A DNA stretch of 58,037 bases, from NCBI GenBank assembly GCA_001941045.1, contig MSHD01000044.1, positions 1-58,037 of the forward strand, written 5' to 3'. Shown here one piece after another: positions 44,102-52,050 of the stretch. The DNA comes from Lachnospiraceae bacterium Zagget2 (GTDB taxonomy: Bacteria; Bacillota; Clostridia; Lachnospirales; Lachnospiraceae). A model generated the notes under the pieces. The model worked only from the letters and a program-made list of their open reading frames with translations. It had not been told where the DNA came from and did not search any database. Both the position numbers and the translations under genes were made by a program. The number at the start of each line of letters is the position of its first letter. Within the stretch, counting starts at the first letter, position 1.

Positions 44102-45637
44102 TTGAAAATCACGTCAGAAATGCTGTTCTTTCTTCTTTCAGAAAAATACCCGCTCAAAACAGAGCATATCGGGCGGGCGCAGCTTCCGATCAAACGAATT
44201 CTTCCGTGGAAAGAGGAAGAGACTTTACAGGACGATGTTCTTTATCTGGTTCCGGGAGAAGAGACACCCATGGGAAAGTCAAATCGAAAGCCCGGGAATT
44301 TTCTGTTTGCAGGCACTTCCTGTGCAGATATGCCGGAAATTCTTTCGGAGGACAACTGCGCGGTTCTGCATGAGAAAATACAGGCAGCCGAATTTACGCT
44401 GGCCGTGATGGAGCTGTATCAACGGCTGACGCAGTGGGACGCCCGCTTTCTGGAATCGATTCTTTACAGGAAGGATTATCGGGAAGCGATGTCTCTGGGA
44501 ATGGAGGTATTAAGCTGGAAATATGCGGTGATTGATGTGAATATGCAGCTTCTTTATGCCACACCTGACTATATTAAATCGGTTTCAGGAAATCCGGAGC
44601 ATGTCCCGAGGGATACTGTTGGGATGCTGCTGATGAGTCCGGAATTTCACGAAGCGGTGCATTATCATGGATCATTTTATTATTTTGATAAATACAACTC
44701 GGAGAATCTGTTTTGCCGTAATCTGATGCTGGACGGAAAATATTTTGCCAGGCTCGTCATGCACATTGGCAGAAAAGACAGCACGATTCCTCTCGGGGCG
44801 CAGGAAATCTTTGAGACCTTCGCCGTACATCTGGAGGTTTTGATTCGTTCTGATACACATGTTCTCAACGAACGTTTCATGGATCAAATGCATCGGCTGT
44901 TTCAGTCGCTTGCGGCCGGAGAAAAGCCGGATCCCGTTTTTACATCCGCCACGCTGAAAAAGACTGGCTGGAAAGAGCAGGACTCCTATACCGTTGTTAA
45001 GCTGGTTTTTTATGAGGGGAAGGGTTGGAAAACGCAGCTTGAGATCACGCTTCCTTATCTGGCGCGCGAGCTGGAAAACCAATGGCCGCATTCCTGTGCG
45101 GTCGTGGAAGGCTCCTCGATCCTCCTGATCATTAATCGAAGCCTTTCCGGAACGGATGTGGATTCCCATGATTTCCGGCAGCAGGTTGCCTCGTTCGTGC
45201 GGGAGCACGTATGCAGCGCCGGACAAAGCTCCCGTTTTCATGGGCTTTCCAGGATTCCTTCCGCGATACGCGAGGCAGAGGTGGCGCTTCAGATCGGTCA
45301 GATTAAAAACCCACAGTTCTGGCTTTTCCTCTTTGACGATTATCGGCTGGAATACATGCTTGGCAAGATAAGTGAGGAACTGCCGTTCTCCTCACTCTGT
45401 CATCCGGCGATCTCGCAGCTTCTTGCTTATGACCGGGAGCATGGCACCGAACTTAATGAAACACTTCAGGCCTATCTGCAGTCTCACATGAATATGACCG
45501 CAGCGGCGGAGCGCATCTATGTCCACCGAACCACCTTCTGCAGAAGAATGAATCATATCCGCAGCCTGACCGGCCTTGATCTGGATGACCCGGATACTGT
45601 TCTGGAACTGATGCTGTCCTACCGGCTCTCTCCTTAA
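44102..45637 (+). CDS. PucR/CdaR-type transcriptional regulator
   Basis: 511 residues from the TTG at 44102, behind GGGGTG. The longer frame to 44054 overlaps the promoter -35, so it is rejected. An N-terminal sensor region of about 290 residues precedes a GGDEF-like middle (YTVVKLVFYEG...HSCAVVEGSSILLIINRSL) and the C-terminal PucR helix-turn-helix (ETLQAYLQSHMNMTAAAERIYVHRTTFCRRMNHIRSLTGLDLDD). Such proteins control catabolic genes. Divergent from the two UroD-family genes, which it probably activates or represses. The C-terminus overlaps the M23 gene stop. Confidence 0.88.
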   Translation: MKITSEMLFFLLSEKYPLKTEHIGRAQLPIKRILPWKEEETLQDDVLYLVPGEETPMGKSNRKPGNFLFAGTSCADMPEILSEDNCAVLHEKIQAAEFTLAVMELYQRLTQWDARFLESILYRKDYREAMSLGMEVLSWKYAVIDVNMQLLYATPDYIKSVSGNPEHVPRDTVGMLLMSPEFHEAVHYHGSFYYFDKYNSENLFCRNLMLDGKYFARLVMHIGRKDSTIPLGAQEIFETFAVHLEVLIRSDTHVLNERFMDQMHRLFQSLAAGEKPDPVFTSATLKKTGWKEQDSYTVVKLVFYEGKGWKTQLEITLPYLARELENQWPHSCAVVEGSSILLIINRSLSGTDVDSHDFRQQVASFVREHVCSAGQSSRFHGLSRIPSAIREAEVALQIGQIKNPQFWLFLFDDYRLEYMLGKISEELPFSSLCHPAISQLLAYDREHGTELNETLQAYLQSHMNMTAAAERIYVHRTTFCRRMNHIRSLTGLDLDDPDTVLELMLSYRLSP

Positions 45638-46299
45638 AATGAGAAGCTCAGCTTCCGGTTTTCCAGATACCGCAGCATCCAGTAGGGATTTATCGCCATC
45701 TCCTGATCTGCCCCAAGCGGAATATAGATGCCGACATGCAGATGCACGGGGAACTGCCCCGTCGTGCCCTCCTCACCGTAGCCGGAGTCGCCCATGTAGC
45801 CAAGGATTTCCCCGGCGTACACACGGTCCCCTGCCTGCCATTCTTTTCCATAGGAGTGCAGATGCGCGTAGTAGTAATAATTCCCGTTTGCGGAGCGGAT
45901 ACCGATGCGCCAGCCGCCCTTCTCCAGCCATCCCACTTTCTCCACCGTTCCGTCTGTCATGCTGAGCACGGGATAGTAACCGCTCTTATCGAGATCGGCC
46001 ATGATATCGATGCCTTCGTGACTGCGCGTCCCGCCGTAGGTTCGCTCCGCATGCCAGGTATTTTCGAAGGAAACGGTCGCAGATGCGTTCGACTCCGACT
46101 CCGGAACCGGAAAACAGGAAAGCTCTTCCCAGACGCCGTCCAGCAGCATTTCATATGCTTCAAACCCGTCGTTTATATCAGAATCATCCGGCATTCGTTC
46201 TGTCAGAAGTTCGTTCAGCCAGAGAAGTTCTCCTACGATCAGACAGACCAGCAGAAGCACGGCAAGAAGCATACACGCGATTCGTCGGATGGAATTCAT
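45634..46299 (-). CDS. M23-family cell-wall metallopeptidase, membrane-anchored
   Basis: 221 residues from the ATG at 46299 (MNSIRRIACMLLAVLLLVCLIVGELL), whose first 26 residues are an uncleaved signal anchor. The catalytic LytM domain (about 90-205) has HEGIDIMADL (first zinc His and Asp), YYYAHLHS and VHLHVGIYI (second His pair). It hydrolyses peptide bridges in peptidoglycan outside the cell. Its length is short, like the clostridial SpoIIQ-type or lysostaphin-type M23. Convergent with the PucR gene (four-base overlap) and divergent from ylbJ. Confidence 0.9.
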   Translation of the reverse strand: MNSIRRIACMLLAVLLLVCLIVGELLWLNELLTERMPDDSDINDGFEAYEMLLDGVWEELSCFPVPESESNASATVSFENTWHAERTYGGTRSHEGIDIMADLDKSGYYPVLSMTDGTVEKVGWLEKGGWRIGIRSANGNYYYYAHLHSYGKEWQAGDRVYAGEILGYMGDSGYGEEGTTGQFPVHLHVGIYIPLGADQEMAINPYWMLRYLENRKLSFSF

Positions 46300-46355
46300 A
46301 ATTCGCCGCCCGCCCCATAAACTGTACAAAGTCAGTTTACTTATATGGTGGCCGC

Positions 46356-47306
46356 GTGAAAAAAATACTTTATATCCTTTGTTGTATCGCCGTTCTCGTA
46401 CTTTTCTTTACGCATCCGGCTGCGGTCGCGCTCGGCTGCTCTGCAGGCTTAAATCTCTGGTACACGGCGGTTCTGCCCTCTCTGCTGCCCTTCCTGATCG
46501 TGTCGGGTCTGCTCGTCGGCACCGGACTCTTCCGCTATCTGAACCGCTTCTAGGCACCGCTGCTTTCCCGTCTGCTCGGCATTTCGCAGGAGGGCTGCTA
46601 TGCGGTTCTTATGGGCTTTCTCTGCGGCTACCCGATGGGCGCAAAGGTCACGGCGGATCTCGTACGCGAAGATCATATTTCAGCAGATGAGGGAAACTAT
46701 CTCCTGAGCTTCTGCAACAATGTGAGTCCGGCTTTCTTCCTGAATTACATCTGCCTTGCGAAACTCGGCTGCCGATCCGTGCCCTGGCCGCTGGTCGGCG
46801 TCTTCTATGCTGTTCCGCTGCTGTATGGAGTTTTCACAAGGCCGCTGCGGCATTTTCAGAGGGAAACCGGGCAGACAGCAAAACAGGCACCTCTGCATCG
46901 GATTGATTTTCCGATGCTGGATGCCTGTATCATGGACAGTTTCGCGACTGTCACCCGCCTTGGCGGTTACATTATCTTATTTCCCATTCTGACCCGGCTG
47001 AGCACGCTGCTGCCGCTGGGAACGTCTGCCAGCATATTCCTTGGTGCGCTGCTGGAAATCAGCGGCGGCATTGACGGTATCGTCCAGTCAGCTACCGGCA
47101 TTTCATCTGTGCTTCGAACTTCTTTCGTCTGTGCCTGCGCGGCCTTCGGCGGCCTCAGCATCTGCGCACAGACCAGAAGCGTCATCGCGGATACTCCGCT
47201 TCGTCTGCGCAGCTATCTCACGGGGCGGATCGTGGTCACTCTTCTGACGCTTCTGTCGGTGCTGCTTCTGCCGACTGCGGCGCCAGCTCTGCGCGATTGC
47301 TGGTGA
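46356..47306 (+). pseudogene. ylbJ: YlbJ-type sporulation membrane protein, broken by an amber codon
   Basis: Frame of 316 codons from the GTG at 46356 (MKKILYILCCIAVL) with one TAG at 46551-46553 (codon 66), a single-base change from TTG. Flanking homology is continuous: FLIVSGLLVGTGLFRYLNRF, stop, APLLSRLLGISQEG, GFLCGYPMGAKVTADLVREDHIS and LLSFCNNVSPAFFLNYI, all YlbJ hallmarks (nucleoside-recognition/Gate domain). It has about eight membrane helices. YlbJ is needed for spore coat or cortex steps, so loss suggests impaired sporulation. The last 71 bases overlap the convergent coiled-coil gene. Confidence 0.85.
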
Positions 47307-47817
47307 TCACATTGTAGAAATCCTGGAAATTGTTCATCATCGCCGTGTAACGGGTGTTCGAGGTCTCGACCACATTGCTGACCATCGTCTGCAGATTCGC
47401 CAGCATGTCGTCCGTGTACTGGATCGCGCCGAGCCGGATCTCATTCGCATCACGTGTCGCATTGTCCAGAATCTCCTGCGCCTGTGCGGTCGCCATCTCG
47501 ATCACCTGGTTCGCCTGCGCGTAAGCCTGCTGCATAATCTCATGCTCATTAACAAGCTCCTGATTCTGGATATTCGCCTGAGCGATGATCGCCTCCGCCT
47601 TCTGCTGCGCGTCGGCCAGAATTGCGTCCTTATTTGCGAGGATCTTCTGGTAGCGCTTGATCTCCTCCGGCGTCTTCATACGAAGCTCACGGAGCAGCTC
47701 CTCCATCCGCTCGCGGTTCACGACAATCTTGTCTCCGGATCCGAGCAGCGGTCCCTTACAGGTATCGATATAATCCTCGATTTCTTCTATAATCTGTTCT
47801 ATCCGACTGTTGGCCAT
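47236..47817 (-). CDS. Coiled-coil protein annotated elsewhere as ATPase/V-type subunit H-like
   Basis: 193 residues with a long amphipathic helix (about 50-165, ELRMKTPEEIKRYQKILANKD...QQKAEAIIAQANIQNQELVNEHEIMQQAY), resembling DivIVA or F0F1 subunit-b coiled coils. The tail is low in structure (AAPTEASEE). No catalytic site. Homologues lie near coaD and ylbJ in Clostridia. Its 3' end overlaps ylbJ by 71 bases on the opposite strand. Promoter candidate at 47877-47905. Confidence 0.8.
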   Translation of the reverse strand: MANSRIEQIIEEIEDYIDTCKGPLLGSGDKIVVNRERMEELLRELRMKTPEEIKRYQKILANKDAILADAQQKAEAIIAQANIQNQELVNEHEIMQQAYAQANQVIEMATAQAQEILDNATRDANEIRLGAIQYTDDMLANLQTMVSNVVETSNTRYTAMMNNFQDFYNVITSNRAELAPQSAEAAPTEASEE

Positions 47818-47876
47818 AGTCTCATTCCCCTTATAATTAAATTCAGGTTTCCCTGTTCTTTGCCATTATTATGCTA

Positions 47877-47905
47877 AGTATACCCCACGAAAATCAATTC
47901 CGCAA
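47877..47905 (-). promoter_or_regulatory. Possible promoter of the coiled-coil gene
   Basis: Minus strand TTGCGG (47900-47905), 17 bases, TATACT (47877-47882), about 60 bases before the start. The -35 is weak. The other 47818-47996 bases hold the Rrf2 promoter and no gene. Confidence 0.5.
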
Positions 47906-47936
47906 GAGGCGGGCGTATGAATATTTCCATTTCTCC

Positions 47937-47965
47937 TTGAATTCCTACTATTCACATAGTATAAT
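47937..47965 (+). promoter_or_regulatory. Promoter and operator of the Rrf2 gene
   Basis: TTGAAT (47937-47942), 17 bases, TATAAT (47960-47965). A perfect inverted repeat TACTAT-TCAC-ATAGTA (47946-47961) sits in the spacer and -10, where a dimeric regulator such as Rrf2 itself could bind. Confidence 0.75.
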
Positions 47966-47996
47966 AGGCTCATCTTTTGAAACAGAGGATCCCATT

Positions 47997-48428
47997 ATGA
48001 TGATTTCAACGAGAGGTCGCTACGCGCTTCGCCTTCTGGTCGACATGGCGGAGCACCAGGGCGACGACTATATGCCGCTTCGCGAAATTGCAGAGAGGCA
48101 GGATATTTCCGAAAAATATCTGGAGAGTATTGTCAATCTTCTGGTTAAGGGAAAGGTACTGACCGCCCTTCGCGGAAAGAAGGGCGGATATCGCCTGCGC
48201 AAATCTCCCGATCAGTACACAGTACGCAGCATTCTGGAGCTGACGGAAGGCTCTCTCGCCCCCGTCACCTGTCTGGACAGCGGGCAGAAGACCTGCAGTC
48301 GGCTGGCAGACTGCCGCACGCTGCCGCTCTGGCAGGGGCTTGACCGTGTGATTTCTGAATATCTGGACAGCTACACGATCGAAGATCTGATGCGGCGGGA
48401 AAGTTCAGGAGACAATTACGTCATCTGA
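47997..48428 (+). CDS. Rrf2/IscR-family regulator with cysteine cluster
   Basis: 143 residues from the ATG at 47997 (MMISTRGRYALRLLVDM), behind GAGGATCC. Winged helix at about 1-75 with ISEKYLESIVNLLVKGKVLTALRGKKGGYRL. Three cysteines, C-x7-C-x5-C (TCLDSGQKTCSRLADC, about 97-112), are spaced almost like IscR [2Fe-2S] ligands (C-x5-C-x5-C). It probably senses iron-sulfur or redox status. Its target is not evident; the convergent MATE gene overlaps its end by 13 bases. Confidence 0.9.
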   Translation: MMISTRGRYALRLLVDMAEHQGDDYMPLREIAERQDISEKYLESIVNLLVKGKVLTALRGKKGGYRLRKSPDQYTVRSILELTEGSLAPVTCLDSGQKTCSRLADCRTLPLWQGLDRVISEYLDSYTIEDLMRRESSGDNYVI

Positions 48429-49702
48429 CGCTGCATCCGCCTGTAGAACACCAGACAAATCACAATCCCGCATACGGTAGCGGTCGGTGCGGCGAGCCCA
48501 ATCCACGTCAGCGAGGCATTTGGCTGAATACTCATGAACCAGGACATCGGAAGCCGGATCAGGAAAGACTGGATCAGTCCCTGGATCATGACCAGCATCG
48601 AACGGGAATGCCCGTTAAAGTAGCCATAAAAGCTGAACAGGATGCTCGTGACGACCGCCTCCGGCGCAAATCCCTTCAGATACTCCGCAGCTCTTAAGAT
48701 AACCGCTTCGTCTGTTGTGAATATTCCGGCCAGCAGATCTCCATGGAAAAATGTCATATAGCAGATAAAGACGCCGATGCCCGCGCCGATTGCCATACCG
48801 CATTTCATCGCATCCCTTGCGCGGTCTTCCTTTCCGGCCCCCACATTCTGCGCGACAAATGAGGCCATCGACTGCATGATGGACGACGGAATCAACATGA
48901 CAAAGGATTGAATCTTCTGTCCGACGCCGTAGCCGGATGAAGCGTCCAGGCCAAGGCGATTGATAAATGCGCAAAGCGCGAGGAAAGTAATATTTGTCAG
49001 CAGCTCCTGCAGTGCCAGAGGCGCGCCGAGTGAGACGAAACGTCTGATCTCAGCGTTAAAGTGAATGTCTTTTACGGTCATACGGAATGGCAGTTCCTGC
49101 CGCCGGATGATGACAAGCGACATCACAACGCTGACCGCCTGTGCGCCGATCGTGGCGATCGCAGCTCCGGCAACATTCATATGAAATCCGGCTACCAGTA
49201 TCAGATCTCCTACAATATTTACGACACAGGCAATCGCAACAAAGATCAGCGGAAGTCTCGAATTACCAAGGCCACGGAAAATACTGCTGATTACATTGTA
49301 GGCGACCACGAATACGATACCGCCTCCGCAGATGCGTATGTACAGGACCGTCAGGTCCATTGCTTCTTCCGGCGCCTGCATCAGCACCGCGATCGGACGC
49401 GCAAATACGAGGAGCAGAATGGTCAGGACGACGGACAATGCAAGGAAGAAACAGATAACTCCGCCAATCACCTGTCCAACCTTTTCCTGCCTTCCTTCTC
49501 CCAGATACCTGCCGATCAGCACCGTCACGCCCATGGCAAGGCCCCCGACGCTGAAGGTAACGAGATTGATAATATTACTGCCGGTGGAAACGCCGGAGAT
49601 TCCCGCCGTCGTCCCGAATCTTCCCACAATCATCAGGTCGACGGCACTGTACATCGCCTGCAGAATCAAAGCTCCCAGTATCGGGAACATAAAACTGATC
49701 AA
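48416..49702 (-). CDS. MATE-family multidrug/Na+ efflux transporter
   Basis: 428 residues from a TTG at 49702, with about twelve hydrophobic helices, two symmetric six-helix halves and the MATE opening block LGALILQAMYSAVDLMIVGRFG. The same frame extends upstream through [15 protein letters not shown], which also fits family N-termini, but contains no ATG, GTG or TTG before an in-frame stop. The true start may be a non-standard codon (ATA near 49745) or the N-terminus is damaged. Downstream of coaD, so coupling is possible. Substrate unknown. Confidence 0.85.
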   Translation of the reverse strand: MISFMFPILGALILQAMYSAVDLMIVGRFGTTAGISGVSTGSNIINLVTFSVGGLAMGVTVLIGRYLGEGRQEKVGQVIGGVICFFLALSVVLTILLLVFARPIAVLMQAPEEAMDLTVLYIRICGGGIVFVVAYNVISSIFRGLGNSRLPLIFVAIACVVNIVGDLILVAGFHMNVAGAAIATIGAQAVSVVMSLVIIRRQELPFRMTVKDIHFNAEIRRFVSLGAPLALQELLTNITFLALCAFINRLGLDASSGYGVGQKIQSFVMLIPSSIMQSMASFVAQNVGAGKEDRARDAMKCGMAIGAGIGVFICYMTFFHGDLLAGIFTTDEAVILRAAEYLKGFAPEAVVTSILFSFYGYFNGHSRSMLVMIQGLIQSFLIRLPMSWFMSIQPNASLTWIGLAAPTATVCGIVICLVFYRRMQRQMT

Positions 49703-49736
49703 TCGGACAGGGATACTTCCCTGTGTAAAATCCTGT

Positions 49737-50231
49737 TTATTTTTTATATCTTTTCTCTCTCATCTTACTATGTACTGCTTCCGCCACATTCGGCGGAATA
49801 AACTGACTGATATCTCCGTCAAAATACGCGACTTCGCGCACGGTCGTGGAGCTCAGGTACGCATACTCCAGACTTGTGGTCAGGAACATGGTGTCAAGCG
49901 CCGGGTACATCTTCCGGTTCGTCTGCGCCATCTGCAGCTCGTATTCGAAATCTGAGATCGCACGCAGGCCGCGGACGACCACCGTCGAATCGGTCTGTCT
50001 GGCAAAATCAACCAGAAGGCCGGAAAATGACTGTACGCTCACATTCGGCAGTTTTGCGGTCACTTCCTTCAACATTGCCACGCGTTCTTCAATTGTAAAA
50101 AGCGGCGTTTTTCCGCCATTGTTCAGGACGCCGACGATCAGCTCATCGACCATGCGCGATGCACGTTTCATAATATCCAGGTGTCCGTATGTTACCGGGT
50201 CAAAGCTGCCCGGATAGATCGCTCGAATCAT
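49737..50231 (-). CDS. coaD: Phosphopantetheine adenylyltransferase
   Basis: 164 residues from the ATG at 50231 ([20 protein letters not shown]) behind GGGAG. The nucleotidyltransferase T-x-GH site (TYGHLDI), [16 protein letters not shown] and the LSSTTVRE motif are all present. It makes dephospho-CoA from 4'-phosphopantetheine and ATP. The start lies inside the 3' end of rsmD (32-base overlap), a common arrangement in Firmicutes. The longer open reading frame to 50366 is excluded. Confidence 0.97.
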   Translation of the reverse strand: MIRAIYPGSFDPVTYGHLDIMKRASRMVDELIVGVLNNGGKTPLFTIEERVAMLKEVTAKLPNVSVQSFSGLLVDFARQTDSTVVVRGLRAISDFEYELQMAQTNRKMYPALDTMFLTTSLEYAYLSSTTVREVAYFDGDISQFIPPNVAEAVHSKMREKRYKK

Positions 50232-50802
50232 TCTCTTCTCCCTCTTCGTCACTGTCTTTCGCAATAAATACATGTTGACTTGTCTTGTATTTCTTATATT
50301 TATATGCCCGATAGCCCAGTTCTTCCAGATATGTAAAATCGGTTCGCAGGGAAGCCTCCACCACAATCATCGTTTCTTCATCTGCCAGCGTGCTCTTCGT
50401 CAGATATGTGAGTACCTGCCGCTCCAGATCCTGATTGTATGGCGGATCCATAAAAATAATATCAAAGGGCTTCTGCCCCTCCATCCTCTGCAGAGCCGTC
50501 AGCACACTGCATTTCTGCAGTTCTCCCCGCTCAATGAGTTTTGTAAAGCGAAGATTTTCCAGGATACAGGCACAGGCCCGTGAATCCTGTTCCACCAGCA
50601 CCGCGTGCTCAGCGCCGCGGCTCAGCGCCTCGATCGCAATCGAGCCGCTCCCGCTGAAGAGGTCCAGGAAATGGCAGCCCGGTATATCGGGCTGCAGAAT
50701 ATTGAACAGGGTCTCTTTTGTCTTATCCGTGGTCGGCCTGGTATCCAGTCCCTTCACCGTCCGAAGCGGCATGCTGCGTGCCGTCCCTGCGATTACTCTC
50801 AT
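50200..50802 (-). CDS. rsmD: 16S rRNA (guanine966-N2)-methyltransferase RsmD
   Basis: 200 residues. Begins [24 protein letters not shown], the RsmD hallmark; SAM-binding [19 protein letters not shown] (about 47) and the catalytic MDPPYNQD (about 118). The C-terminal tail ([18 protein letters not shown]) is acidic and encoded in the part overlapping coaD. It methylates G966 of 16S rRNA. AGGAG precedes the ATG; nine bases separate it from the upstream cyclo-ligase. Confidence 0.97.
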   Translation of the reverse strand: MRVIAGTARSMPLRTVKGLDTRPTTDKTKETLFNILQPDIPGCHFLDLFSGSGSIAIEALSRGAEHAVLVEQDSRACACILENLRFTKLIERGELQKCSVLTALQRMEGQKPFDIIFMDPPYNQDLERQVLTYLTKSTLADEETMIVVEASLRTDFTYLEELGYRAYKYKKYKTSQHVFIAKDSDEEGEENDSSDLSGQL

Positions 50803-50811
50803 TTTGATCTC

Positions 50812-51366
50812 CTATGGTGTCAGTATCCGGTCTTCCGTCACAATCATCTGCGGCAGAATGTCGTGTTTCTCAAAAGGAACCTCCGGAAAAATCTGAAATT
50901 CAAAGGCAAGTGCAATATGTACCAACTCCGGATGCGATTCCAGATAGCGATCATAATAACCACCGCCGTAGCCCACCCGGTGACAGTGCTCATCGAAGGC
51001 GACTCCCGGCATCAGCATCAGCCCCTTCCCAGTCTCGCATAAGGGACAGTTGCTTGTGGGTTCCAGAATGCCGAAACTTCCAGGCTCCAGATCATGAAGA
51101 CTTTCAATATTATAATAGTGCATGATCCCTTCGCCGTCCACGCGGGGCGCTGCAACCTTTTTTCCATCCTGCCAGGCTTTGAGCATCAATGGCCTGGTCT
51201 CCACTTCCCTCTTTGCATCCACATAAGCCAGCAGCAGAGAAGTCTCCCTGTACGCTGCGAGCGAGGTAAATTGATCAAGAATGTGCGCACTGTCTGTGTG
51301 TAATGTCTCCGGCTCCGCCTGCGCTCTGCGTCGTTTCACCTCTGCACGAATCTCTTTTTTTGTCAT
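50812..51366 (-). CDS. 5-formyltetrahydrofolate cyclo-ligase
   Basis: 184 residues from the ATG at 51366 (MTKKEIRAEVKRRR) behind GGAGG. Signature LMLMPGVAFDEHCHRVGYGGGYYDRYL (about 110-135) is the phosphate/ATP-binding loop of the family, and the opening K-x-x-I/L-R pattern is typical. It converts 5-formyl-THF to 5,10-methenyl-THF with ATP. Same direction as rsmD and coaD; ends nine bases before rsmD. Confidence 0.94.
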   Translation of the reverse strand: MTKKEIRAEVKRRRAQAEPETLHTDSAHILDQFTSLAAYRETSLLLAYVDAKREVETRPLMLKAWQDGKKVAAPRVDGEGIMHYYNIESLHDLEPGSFGILEPTSNCPLCETGKGLMLMPGVAFDEHCHRVGYGGGYYDRYLESHPELVHIALAFEFQIFPEVPFEKHDILPQMIVTEDRILTP

Positions 51367-51456
51367 GCTTATCCTCCTGTGACGTTGCATCCCAGATATG
51401 GGAAGCTGGCGATCCGTCCATGACAACTTTACATCATATTTTCGTCTGTGGCAATC

Positions 51457-51873
51457 CTAACTTGTATAATTTTCAAGAAAATTATAGAGCTCTTCTTCGC
51501 TTTTTAAATACTTGCCCTGCTGAATTTCATTGCGCAGGGACTCCGGCAGGGCTTCAAAATTTACATCCGTATATTCAAAGAGCTCCTTCCCCGGGAGCTC
51601 ATAGACAATCACCGCGTCATTGCTCTCAAGGAGCAGAAAACGGAAGACGGACTCCTGTTCCGCCTCCGCTTCCGTGCTGGTCTCTGTCATGTCGGTTTCT
51701 TCTGTCTGAGCAGTCTCCGGCTGCTCCTGTACAGGAAGCAGTTCCACCAGCTCTGTCCCGCTCTGCTGCTCCGGCTGCGCCTCCATATTTTTCCTGAAAA
51801 GCATCACGATGAGAGCCGCTGTAATCACGACTGCCGCGCCGCACAGTGCGATCCCCAGAATTTTCCTTGTCAT
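51457..51873 (-). CDS. Single-pass membrane protein with BofC-like C-terminal domain
   Basis: 138 residues. One helix near 6-25 (LGIALCGAAVVITAALIVMLF), then an acidic Glu/Thr/Pro-rich stalk (about 30-72) and a compact C-terminal domain: SVFRFLLLESNDAVIVYELPG...VNFEALPESLRNEIQQGKYLKSEEELYNFLENYTS. The last block resembles the C-terminal domain of BofC and related clostridial proteins. Function unknown; a role at the envelope or forespore interface is only inference. Confidence 0.65.
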   Translation of the reverse strand: MTRKILGIALCGAAVVITAALIVMLFRKNMEAQPEQQSGTELVELLPVQEQPETAQTEETDMTETSTEAEAEQESVFRFLLLESNDAVIVYELPGKELFEYTDVNFEALPESLRNEIQQGKYLKSEEELYNFLENYTS

Positions 51874-51960
51874 AAGCCCGTCTTCCTCCTTTTTCTTCAG
51901 TATGAACCGAGAAGGAGATTTTTATACTTTTTTTGTATGTTCATTTCACTTTTTCGGTAT

Positions 51961-52024
51961 TTTAAACAAAATTGTGCGAGTAGTATAATAGGTGAGTAAA
52001 AAAGAATTGGAGCTGATAAGCTCC
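51961..52024 (+). promoter_or_regulatory. Promoter and hairpin leader of cstA
   Basis: TTTAAA (51961-51966), 17 bases, TATAAT (51984-51989). The leader then contains a perfect GGAGCT-GATA-AGCTCC hairpin (52009-52024) ahead of the AAAGGAGGG ribosome site. The hairpin sits about ten bases from that site, so it could stabilise or modulate the message. Confidence 0.6.
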
Positions 52025-52050
52025 GCAGATTACAAAAGGAGGGTAAATGA

